Below, one piece after another: positions 54,908 through 62,663 of a stretch of DNA of 64,000 nt. This stretch comes from Roseiarcus sp963774195. GTDB lineage: Bacteria > Pseudomonadota > Alphaproteobacteria > Rhizobiales > Beijerinckiaceae. The position numbers were made by a program, and so were the translations under genes. Every line of letters begins with the position of its first letter. Within the stretch, counting starts at the first letter, position 1. Under the pieces are notes generated by a model, which worked only from the letters and a program-made list of their open reading frames with translations, was not told the DNA's origin and ran no database searches. The stretch lies in NCBI GenBank assembly GCA_963774195.1, contig CAVZDY010000004.1, forward strand, positions 434,001-498,000, given 5' to 3'.

Positions 54908-55915
54908 CTACTGCGCGGCAGGATTTTCGCGGCGCGCAATCAGCGCTTCAGCGGTCGCCTCGTCGGTGACGAGAACGCTCGGACGCAGGAGCCTGAAGGC
55001 GCCGAGGATCGGCTCCACTTTGTCGGCGCCGCCCGAGACGAGAATGCGCTTGGGCGCCTTGGCCAAGCTCGCGACGGGGATCGACATCGACCGCTCATTG
55101 AAGGGGTGATCGACCAGCCGCCCGTCGAGATCGAAGAAGTTGAAGAGAAGGTCGCCGACGACCCCTTTGGCGCGCAGCCTCGCCTGCTCGTCGCTGGAGA
55201 TGTCGCCAAAGACATTGGTGGTCGAATTCGGGCTCATCGAGCCGACGCTGACCACGACGGCGTCCAGCGAGCCGGAGCGATCGAACACATCCGCAAGGCC
55301 GCAACGATCGATCAGCACGCGCTTGGTCGCCACGCTGTCAACCATCGCCGGCGCGGCGATGAGATAGCACTCGGCCTGAAAAATGCGCGCGAACTGCCAG
55401 GCGAATTCCGCCGGGTTCACTTGGCGCGCCCGCGTGATGCCGCCGACCAGCGAGACCACCGACAAACGCGGGACTTGCCGCTCGACGAGAAACCCGAGCG
55501 TGCGGTTGAGCGTCTGGCCCCAGCCGAGCCCGATTTTCATATCAGGCTGCAGCATCGCCGAGACATAGTCGGCCGCCGCCGCGGCGATCGGCGCGCGCGG
55601 ATCGGCGTCCGGCGCCGAGAGCGGCGCGACGACCGCTTCTTCGACGCCAAAAGCCTTTTGAAGCGCGATCTCGAGCCGCGACAATCCGGCGACGTCGCGA
55701 CTGAGGGAAATTCTCACCTCGTTCATCGCGCGCGCTTCGGACAGCAAGCGCACCACGGTGATGCGGCCGATGCCGAGCGCATCGGCGATCGCGCTCTGCG
55801 TCATCTCCTCCGCGTAGTACATCCAGGCGACGCGCTGGCGCAGACGCGGCGACCTTCGGCTCGGCGCAGCCGAATGGACGTCGTCGCTGTCAACGAGCTT
55901 GTCGTTCCGTTTCAT
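54908..55915 (-). CDS. SorC-family transcriptional regulator
   Basis: The 335-residue protein has a short N-terminal HTH (RVAWMYYAEEMTQSAIADAL then GIGRITVVRLLSEAR) and a sugar-isomerase-like effector domain (IGLGWGQTLNRTLGFLV, VSLVGGITRARQVNPAEFAW, ILVSGGADKVEPILGAFRLL), the SorC/DeoR-like layout of sugar-phosphate-sensing regulators. Its start overlaps the acoC end by 4 bp, so it is in the aco operon and probably controls it. The effector might be a phosphorylated sugar or acetoin-related compound; this is inference. Confidence 0.9.
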   Translation of the reverse strand: MKRNDKLVDSDDVHSAAPSRRSPRLRQRVAWMYYAEEMTQSAIADALGIGRITVVRLLSEARAMNEVRISLSRDVAGLSRLEIALQKAFGVEEAVVAPLSAPDADPRAPIAAAAADYVSAMLQPDMKIGLGWGQTLNRTLGFLVERQVPRLSVVSLVGGITRARQVNPAEFAWQFARIFQAECYLIAAPAMVDSVATKRVLIDRCGLADVFDRSGSLDAVVVSVGSMSPNSTTNVFGDISSDEQARLRAKGVVGDLLFNFFDLDGRLVDHPFNERSMSIPVASLAKAPKRILVSGGADKVEPILGAFRLLRPSVLVTDEATAEALIARRENPAAQ

Positions 55916-57172
55916 GATTCGCCTGCGGCGACATTCTCCTCGATGAGGCGCGCGATCGCCGCGCGCGCTTCGAAATGCGGCATGTGGCCAACGCCGGGAA
56001 ACATGTGCTGCGCCACCAGTCCGGGCAGGCCGCGCGCCTGGCGCGCCGGAATGATGCGGTCGTCGAGGCCGAAGATCACCTTCGACGGCCCCTCGAAGCG
56101 CGCCAATGCGTCGCGAACGTCGAGCGCCTGGACGCCGTCGGGGAACAAGGCGGCGGCGATCGCATTCTGCGCGGCGCCGATGTCGCTCTCCCGACGCTGG
56201 CGCAATGTCGTCTTGACCATCGCCGAGCCGAGCGCGCCTTCGTCATTCGCGAGGAGCCGCATCCAGGGGGCGAGGCTGCCTTCGCTCTGAGCGCGCAAGA
56301 AGCCGGCGAGGAAGTCGCCATTCACCTCCGGGCCGAGTCCGGCCGGCGCAATGAGCGTGAGCGAGCGGATTCTGTTCGCCACGCCGGGCCGCAAGCGCGA
56401 CGGCGATGGCCCCGCCGAGGGAATGGCCGATTAAGTGGAGTTCGCGGACGTCCTCCTCGGCGAGCGTCGCGTCGACCGCCGCCACGAAGGCGTCGAGGCT
56501 GATCGACCCGGAAAGTTTCGAGGCGCCGTGGCCCGGCAGATCGAGGGCGAGGAAGGGCCGTTCGCCGCGCAAGCGCCCGACCAGCGGCCGCCATCCGTTG
56601 AGATCGGCGCCGAAGCCATGCAGGAAGACGAGCGGCGTCCCGCGCCCGCGCGCGAGCCACAAGCGGTTGAGCCCGGCGCCCGCGGCGAGTGCTGGCGATG
56701 CGGCGCCCTCCGCGACGTCGGTGGCTTGAATGCGTCCATGCGGACCGGAGCCGGCGAGCCCGGCGAGATCGACGCCCTGCTCGCGCGCAAGCCGTCGCGC
56801 CGCTGGCGTCGCGCGCACGCCATCGCCGGCCGCTGGCGCGACCTCGAGCGGCGCGACGATTGTCGCCGCTGCTTCGGCGGCCGGCGCGGCGGTGGCCAAC
56901 GCGGGCGCGCGTTCAGGCGCGGTATAGTCCTCGCCAGGCGCTGCGATAACGGCGATCACCGTCCCGACCGGCAGTCGATCGCCGGGCTTGGCGGCGACAG
57001 CGCGCAGAATGCCTGACGCGGTCGCCTCGATCTCCATCGCGGCCTTGTCGGTCTCGATCTCGAACAGCGGCTGGCCCTTCTCGACCCGCTCGCCCTCCGC
57101 GACGAACCATTGGGTGAGCTTGCCCGTCGTCATGTCCATGTCGACGCGGGGCATGACGATCTCGACCGCCAT
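55912..57172 (-). CDS. acoC: AcoC-type E2 (lipoyl-E3BD-alpha/beta hydrolase), frameshifted
   Basis: The gene encodes a lipoyl domain (residues 1-75, lipoyl Lys in IETDKAAMEIE), a peripheral-subunit-binding domain (TPAARRLAREQGVDLAGLAG then SGPHGRIQATDV), and an alpha/beta-hydrolase-fold C-terminal part (VFLHGFGADLNGW, GHSLGGAIAVAL, VGHMPHFEAR), the AcoC layout. Near 56384-56390 (a C-run on the coding strand) the frame breaks; the continuation IRSLTLIAPAGLGPEVNGDF lies in the next frame to 55912. The length 1261 is 3n+1, so one extra base explains it. It follows acoB by 2 bp. No E3 gene is in the window. Confidence 0.87.
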
Positions 57173-57174
57173 CG

Positions 57175-58173
57175 TCAGACGCGCCCCCGCGCCAGCCCGC
57201 GCGCCGCCGCGACAATATCGGGAACTTGCGGCACGGCGGCCTTTTCGAGTACCGGACTATAGGGGATCGGCGCGTCGGCGCCGCCGAGGCGCAGGATCGG
57301 CGCGTCGAGATAATCGAACGCCTCGCTCTCCGCGATCGCCGCGCTCACCTCGGCGCCGACGCCGAACGGCTTGGCGCCTTCATAGACGCATAGGAGCCGC
57401 GAGGTCTTCTTCACGCTGGCGATGATCGTCCTCGTATCGAGCGGACGCAGCGAGCGCAGATCGATCACCTCGGCCTCGATCCCCTCCTCGGCGAGCGCAT
57501 TCGCCGCCTCCACCGACCGCGGCGCCATCACGCCCATAGCGGCAATGGTCAGATCGCGCCCGACCCGGCGCACCGCGGCCTTGTCGAGCGGCGTCGTGTA
57601 GTGGCCCTCCGGCACCGGGCCTTTTTCCTTGTAGAGCAGCTTGTGCTCGAACACGATCACCGGATCGGGGTCGGCGATTGCGGCGAGCAGCATGCCTTTG
57701 ACGTCGTGCGGCGTCGTCGGCTCGACCACCTTGAGGCCGGGCACATGTGCGTACCATGCCTCGATGCTCTGGCTGTGCTGCGCGGCGCCGCCGAGGCCCG
57801 AGCCCGTGGGCATGCGGATGACGAGCGGCACGGAGACGGCGCCGCCGAGCATGTAGCGCAGCTTGGCGGCCTGGTTGACGATCTGCTCCATCGCCAGGGT
57901 GGAGAAGTCGGAGAATTGCAGCTCGAACACCGGCCGCATGCCGGTGAGCGCCGCGCCGACCGCAACGCCGGCGCCGCCGAGTTCGGAGATCGGCGTATCC
58001 ATCACGCGATCCTCGCCGAAGCGCTGCACGAGGTCGCCAGTGACCTGAAAGGCGCCCCCATAGAGGCCGATGTCCTCGCCCATCAGAAAGACGCGGTCAT
58101 CCGCTTGCAGCGCGATCGCCAGCGCCTCCTGGATGGCCATGGCGAAGGTGAGTTCCCGCACGGGCGCGTTCAT
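57175..58173 (-). CDS. acoB: TPP-dependent dehydrogenase E1 beta subunit (AcoB)
   Basis: This 332-residue E1 beta subunit has the transketolase-like pyrimidine-binding domain (FLMGEDIGLYGGAFQVTGDL, MRPVFELQFSDFSTLAMEQI then VNQAAKLRYMLGG) and the C-terminal transketolase domain (VIDLRSLRPLDTRTIIASVK). The sequence class is acetoin/pyruvate-type. It sits between acoA (13 bp) and acoC (2 bp). Assignment to acetoin rather than pyruvate rests on the AcoC-type E2 with an alpha/beta hydrolase domain. Confidence 0.93.
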   Translation of the reverse strand: MNAPVRELTFAMAIQEALAIALQADDRVFLMGEDIGLYGGAFQVTGDLVQRFGEDRVMDTPISELGGAGVAVGAALTGMRPVFELQFSDFSTLAMEQIVNQAAKLRYMLGGAVSVPLVIRMPTGSGLGGAAQHSQSIEAWYAHVPGLKVVEPTTPHDVKGMLLAAIADPDPVIVFEHKLLYKEKGPVPEGHYTTPLDKAAVRRVGRDLTIAAMGVMAPRSVEAANALAEEGIEAEVIDLRSLRPLDTRTIIASVKKTSRLLCVYEGAKPFGVGAEVSAAIAESEAFDYLDAPILRLGGADAPIPYSPVLEKAAVPQVPDIVAAARGLARGRV

Positions 58174-58186
58174 CGCTAGGCTCGCT

Positions 58187-59212
58187 TCAGAGGGTGTAGA
58201 CGTCGCGCAGCACCTCGGAGGGCTGCGGCCAGGGGCTTGCTTCGGCGAACGCGATCGCCTCGTTCATCTCAGACTCGACCGTGGCGCCGATCGCCTCGAT
58301 GTCCGCGCGCGAGACGAGGCCCAGCGCCTCGATCTCCGCTTCGAAGCGCAGGATCGGATCGCGCGCCTTCCAGGCCTCGATCTCCTCTTTGCTGCGATAG
58401 CGATTGCGGTCGGAGCGCGAATGGCCGCGCGTGCGATAGGTCTTGCATTCGATCAGCGTCGGCCCCTCGCCGCGCCGCGCGCGATCGACCGCCGCGAAGG
58501 CCGCCTCGGCGACGTCGGCGAAGGCGTTGCCGTCGACGATGACGCCCGGCATTGAGTAGGCGGCGGCGCGCGCGGCGACGTCCTTGACCGCAGTCGAGCG
58601 CTCGATCGACGTCGACATGCCGTATTGATTGTTCTCGCAGACGAAGACGACCGGCAGCTTCCAGACCGAGGCGATGTTGAGCAACTCGTGGAAGGCGCCC
58701 TCGTTGTTGGCGCCGTCGCCGAAGAATGACACCGCCACGGCGCCGGTCTTGCGCTTCTTGGCGCTCAGCGCCGCTCCCACGGCGATGGGGATGCCGCCGC
58801 CGACGATGCCGTTGGCGCCGAGATTGCCGCGGCTCGGATCGGCGATATGCATCGAGCCGCCGCGCCCGTGGCAATAGCCGGTCTCGCGGCCAAGGAATTC
58901 AGCGAACATGCGCTTCGCCTCGGCGCCCTTGGCGATGCAATGGCCGTGGCCGCGGTGGGTCGAAGTGATGACGTCGCTGTCGGTGAGCGCCGTGCAAACG
59001 CCGACCGCCGTCGCCTCCTGGCCGATCGACAAATGCATCGTGCCGTAGCTCTGGCCGCGGATGTAGGAATCCTCCGCGCTCTCTTCGAAGCGACGGATCA
59101 GATGCATCTTGCGCAACGCCTCGCGCAGGTCGGCGACCGACAGCCGGTCGTAGACGCGAGGCCGGTTCGGCGCGCCTTCGGCGGCGGCTTGGTTGAGGAC
59201 GGCGTCAGACAA
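58187..59212 (-). CDS. acoA: TPP-dependent dehydrogenase E1 alpha subunit (AcoA)
   Basis: This E1 alpha subunit binds TPP through GDGANNEGAFHELLNIASVW followed by NN (the GDG-x26-NN motif), and has the conserved RGHGHCIAKG, GRGGSMHIAD and HSRSDRNRYRS loops. I place the start at TTG 59212 because AAGGGGGGA lies just upstream and the 341-residue product fits the family; the open frame continues back to a TTG at 59299, but that stretch looks like promoter (see 59271-59299). acoB follows after 13 bp. Confidence 0.9.
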   Translation of the reverse strand: MSDAVLNQAAAEGAPNRPRVYDRLSVADLREALRKMHLIRRFEESAEDSYIRGQSYGTMHLSIGQEATAVGVCTALTDSDVITSTHRGHGHCIAKGAEAKRMFAEFLGRETGYCHGRGGSMHIADPSRGNLGANGIVGGGIPIAVGAALSAKKRKTGAVAVSFFGDGANNEGAFHELLNIASVWKLPVVFVCENNQYGMSTSIERSTAVKDVAARAAAYSMPGVIVDGNAFADVAEAAFAAVDRARRGEGPTLIECKTYRTRGHSRSDRNRYRSKEEIEAWKARDPILRFEAEIEALGLVSRADIEAIGATVESEMNEAIAFAEASPWPQPSEVLRDVYTL

Positions 59213-59270
59213 AAGTCCCCCCTTATCCCATGGGTCGGCGGACGCGACTCTCGCGCCGATATTGCAGAAG

Positions 59271-59299
59271 GCAATATTGAACTTTTGATTTTCCGTCAA
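59271..59299 (-). promoter_or_regulatory. Candidate sigma-70 promoter of the aco operon
   Basis: On the minus strand TTGACG (59299-59294) and TATTGC (59276-59271) are separated by 17 bp, a good match to a housekeeping promoter. The transcript would start about 50 bp ahead of the TTG start at 59212. CAATAT occurs twice as a direct repeat just around the -10 region (TTCAATATTG and GCAATATCGG) and may be a regulator site. Confidence 0.5.
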
Positions 59300-59418
59300 A
59301 TCGAATGTTCACTCAAGCCTTACGACAGCGAGAATCCGCGGCTTCAAGGGCATAGCGGGCGAACAGTTCGCATGGTACCGTTGCGGTAATTCAAACCAGC
59401 AATCCACGAGCCGCTGAA

Positions 59419-60254
59419 ATGGACCTAACGCCCGCGGAGCAATTGCTTTATTCGACAATCAGGCTGGCCAGCGTCAAAAACAATGTTGTCTCGTCGTTCG
59501 GGACCGGATTCTTTATCTATTTTACTGATGGAAATAATATTTATCCAGCTATTGTCACGAACAAACACGTCATCAATGGATTCGACAGTGTCGTTGCTGT
59601 TTGTCACGTCGCTAAAGACGATAAGCCTTCCGGCGAATTCGTTGAATGTCGAATTGACTTAACTCATCCCTTTTTAGTCCCGCACCCCGATCCCATGATT
59701 GATCTTTGCGCGATCCTATTTGGCTCGATGATTCAGCAAGCCGCGTCCAATGGGCGCCCCTATTTATCATCCCTCTAGGGGTCGGCCTAATCCCGACCGG
59801 CGATGCCTGGTCCGATTTCGACGCAATCGAGGATGTCGTGATGGTCGGATGCCCGAATGGAATCTATGACCAGTCCAGCAATACGCCCATTGTAAGACGC
59901 GGCATAACGGCCTCCCCATTGTTTAATAGATACAATGGACGAGATGAATTCGTGGTTGACATCGCTTGCTTTCCAGGATCATCAGGGTCTCCTATATTTA
60001 TTTTTGATAAAAATGGATACTACAATAAGAAAACAAAAACACAATTTATGGGTCAATCACGCCTAATTTTTATTGGCGTATTGTACGCAGGACCGCAAAT
60101 ATTAAATAATGGTGACGTTATATTAGCCGCTCCGCCAAAGGCCGTTGTTCCATCCATGATGCACCTGGGGTTTGCGATCAGAGCGTCGGCATTATTGCCC
60201 CTGAGAGATGCGGTCTTGAAGCATATTGCTGGGTTATCGGCAGCGAAACCCTGA
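59419..60254 (+). CDS. Trypsin-like serine protease, AT-rich, frameshifted
   Basis: This gene has a trypsin-like triad across a frameshift: His in IVTNKHVING, Asp in PDPMIDLCAI and Ser in FPGSSGSPIF. The first frame runs from ATG 59419 to a stop at 59778; the second continues PLFIIPLGVGLIPTG to 60254. The CCCC run 59757-59760 is the likely place of one missing base, and the length 836 is 3n+2. No signal peptide is visible, so it may act in the cytosol. Its base composition and codon use (many A/T third positions) differ sharply from all neighbours, a sign of recent transfer. Cytosolic trypsin-like proteins of this sort are seen in accessory regions; the role is unknown. Confidence 0.75.
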
Positions 60255-60421
60255 CCAGCAGCGACGACCGCGCCTTGTAGGCGCAGAAGCCGGCCAAAGC
60301 CATTGGCAACGAAACTTTCCCGCCAGCGCGTCCACTGGACATCCGTCCAATCGTCATATTTGTGTAAGGGTGTAGTTTTCCTCCCGAACTCTATGATGAA
60401 CGTCCATTGCGCGGCAGTAAA

Positions 60422-61894
60422 ATGACGGCGAGTCAACAAGGCCCGCACCTCACCGATGCAAGCAGCGGCGAGCCGGCGCTCCAGCCACTGGCGGCAGGCG
60501 GCGGCCCCTTGCGCGACCTCGCCTCGGTCAGCGCCGTTCTCTCCACTGCGACGGCCGTCGCGCTTCAGGAGCGGTTCGGCCGCCTCGCCACGACCGAGGC
60601 CATCCGCGCCATGCTCGGGGAAACGCGCGACGCGCTGCGCGCCGGCGCTTCGTCGGCGCCGACGGCGGACGATCTCGCCTCGCTCGCGCAAGCGCGGCTC
60701 GAGGCCGAGGACGCCTCCGCCTTGCGGCCGCTGTTCAATCTCACCGGCACGGTGCTGCACACCAATCTCGGCCGCGCCCTGCTGGCGGAAGCGGCGATTG
60801 AGGCCGCCATCGCGGCGATGCGCGATCCCGTCGCGCTGGAGTTCGACCTTTCGACCGGCCGGCGCGGCGAGCGCGACGACCATGTCCGCGACCATCTCTG
60901 CGCGCTGACCGGAGCCGAGGACGCGACGGTCGTCAACAACAACGCCGCCGCCGTACTGCTTGCGCTCAACACCCTGGCGTTCGACCGCGAAGCGATCGTC
61001 TCGCGCGGCGAACTGATCGAGATCGGCGGCGCCTTCCGCATGCCCGACATCATGGCGCGCGCCGGCGCGCGGCTGATCGAGGTCGGCACGACGAACCGGA
61101 CCCATCCCAAGGACTATCGCGAGGCGCTGACCCCGCGCACCGGCGTCATCCTCAAGGTCCACACGTCGAACTACCGCATCCAGGGCTTCACGTCGGAGGT
61201 CCTCGCGCCGGAGCTCGCGGCCATCGCCGACGCGGCTGATGTGCCGCTGATGAACGATCTCGGCTCCGGCACCCTGGTCGATATCTCGCGCTACGGCGTG
61301 AAGCGCGAGCCGACCGTGCGCGAGGCGGTCGCCGAAGGCGCAGGGATCGTCACCTTCTCCGGCGACAAGCTGCTCGGCGGCCCGCAAGCCGGTTTCATCG
61401 TCGGCAAGCGCAAGCTGATCGCGGCGATCAACCGCAATCCGATGAAGCGCGCGATGCGCGTCGACAAGATCCGCCTCGCGGCGATCGAGGCGACGCTGAA
61501 GCTCTACCGCGACCCGGACCGCCTCGCCGAGCGCCTGCCGACGCTGCGGCTGCTGGCGCGCCCGCTGCCCGAAATCGAGGCGCAGGCGCGCCGCCTCTTG
61601 CCGGCGGTGGTGAAGGCCGTCGGGGCCGCCTTCACGGTGAGGGTTTGCGAATGCCACAGCCAGATCGGCTCGGGGGCGCTGCCGCTCGACACGATCGCCA
61701 GCGCCGGCCTCGTCATTCGCGCCAACGCAGGCGGCGGCGCGCTCGATCGGCTCGCGGCGGCGTTGCGCGACTTGGCGTGGCCCATCATCGGGCGGATCGA
61801 AGACGGCGGGCTGACGCTAGATTTTCGATGCCTCGCCAATGAGGAGGCGTTTCTGGCGGTTCTCGAGGGATTAAACGGCCATGCGTTGGCTTGA
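60422..61894 (+). CDS. selA: L-seryl-tRNA(Sec) selenium transferase
   Basis: SelA converts seryl-tRNA(Sec) to selenocysteyl-tRNA(Sec) with selenophosphate. The 490-residue PLP enzyme has FNLTGTVLHTNLGRALLAEA, VNNNAAAVLLALNTLA, RGELIEIGGAFRMPDIM, NDLGSGTLVD and the PLP lysine K316 in SGDKLLGGPQAG. Length fits the bacterial enzyme. ATG 60422 is preferred over the frame start at 60407. The downstream Sel1-repeat gene starts inside its last 14 bases. Sec use implies a selenoprotein such as formate dehydrogenase elsewhere in the genome; selD and tRNA-Sec are not in the window. Confidence 0.96.
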   Translation: MTASQQGPHLTDASSGEPALQPLAAGGGPLRDLASVSAVLSTATAVALQERFGRLATTEAIRAMLGETRDALRAGASSAPTADDLASLAQARLEAEDASALRPLFNLTGTVLHTNLGRALLAEAAIEAAIAAMRDPVALEFDLSTGRRGERDDHVRDHLCALTGAEDATVVNNNAAAVLLALNTLAFDREAIVSRGELIEIGGAFRMPDIMARAGARLIEVGTTNRTHPKDYREALTPRTGVILKVHTSNYRIQGFTSEVLAPELAAIADAADVPLMNDLGSGTLVDISRYGVKREPTVREAVAEGAGIVTFSGDKLLGGPQAGFIVGKRKLIAAINRNPMKRAMRVDKIRLAAIEATLKLYRDPDRLAERLPTLRLLARPLPEIEAQARRLLPAVVKAVGAAFTVRVCECHSQIGSGALPLDTIASAGLVIRANAGGGALDRLAAALRDLAWPIIGRIEDGGLTLDFRCLANEEAFLAVLEGLNGHALA

Positions 61895-62663
61895 GCGTTT
61901 CCGGCCGCGGCGCGAGCCGCCGCGCGATCCGATGGACGAAGCGCGGGCGGCTTCCGACGCGGGCGACTATGGGGCGGCCCTCGCGATATGGGGCCCGCTC
62001 GCCCATGCGGGCGTCGCGCGGGCGCAGAACAACATCGGCGCCTGCTTCTCCGAGGGGTTCGGGGTGGCGCGCGACCCCGAACTCGCGATCAAATGGCTGA
62101 CGCTCGCCGCCAACGGCGGCGATCCCGTCGGGCAGCGCAATCTCGCCACCGCCTACTTCAAGGGCATCGGCGTCGAGGCCGACCCCAAACGCGCCGCTGA
62201 GCTCTATCGCCAGGCCGCCGAGCAAGGGGACGGCCCGGCGCAAGACATGCTGAGCTGGCTGCTGCTCGAGGGCGAGCCGACGCCGGCCGACATCGCAGAG
62301 GGGCGCCGTTGGGCGCTCGCGGCGGCGGAGAACGGCGTCGCGACCGCCATGACGCGGCTCGGGATGTTCTATCACGACGCGATCGGCGTCGAGCGCGACG
62401 CAGCGCTCGCCGTCGAATGGTGGCGGCGGGCGGCGGCGCTCGACGACGCCGACGGACAGGCGATGCTGGGCGCCGCGCTCTTTGTCGGACGCGGCGCCCC
62501 GGCCGACCGGGTCGAGGCGCTCGCCTGGCTCCTCAAGGCCGAGCGCGGCGGCAGCACTTTGGCGGCCCGCTATATCGTCGCCGCGCGCGCGGCTTTGTCG
62601 CCCGACGAGATCGCCGAAGCCGAAAGCCGCGCGCAACGCGCCTGCGAGAGTACGCCGGCATGA
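61881..62663 (+). CDS. Sel1-repeat (TPR-like) protein between selA and selB
   Basis: The 260-residue protein consists of about five or six Sel1-like repeats of roughly 36 residues, seen in ALAIWGPLAHAGVARAQNNI GACF, AIKWLTLAANGGDPVGQRNL, AAELYRQAAEQGDGPAQDML and AVEWWRRAAALDDADGQAML. Sel1 repeats make protein-binding solenoids. The name Sel1 has nothing to do with selenium. No signal peptide is seen. It overlaps selA by 14 bp at its start and selB by 4 bp (ATGA) at its end, so it is translationally coupled to both. Whether it takes part in selenocysteine insertion is unknown. Confidence 0.9.
   Translation: MRWLERFRPRREPPRDPMDEARAASDAGDYGAALAIWGPLAHAGVARAQNNIGACFSEGFGVARDPELAIKWLTLAANGGDPVGQRNLATAYFKGIGVEADPKRAAELYRQAAEQGDGPAQDMLSWLLLEGEPTPADIAEGRRWALAAAENGVATAMTRLGMFYHDAIGVERDAALAVEWWRRAAALDDADGQAMLGAALFVGRGAPADRVEALAWLLKAERGGSTLAARYIVAARAALSPDEIAEAESRAQRACESTPA

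Noticed and set aside
60255..60421. A protein-like minus-strand peptide (HFTAAQWTFIIEFGRK and WTDVQWTRWRESF) between the protease and selA
   Set aside because: It is part of a frame that runs antisense through selA; I could not link it to a known transposase or other family, and the stretch is too short to call a remnant.
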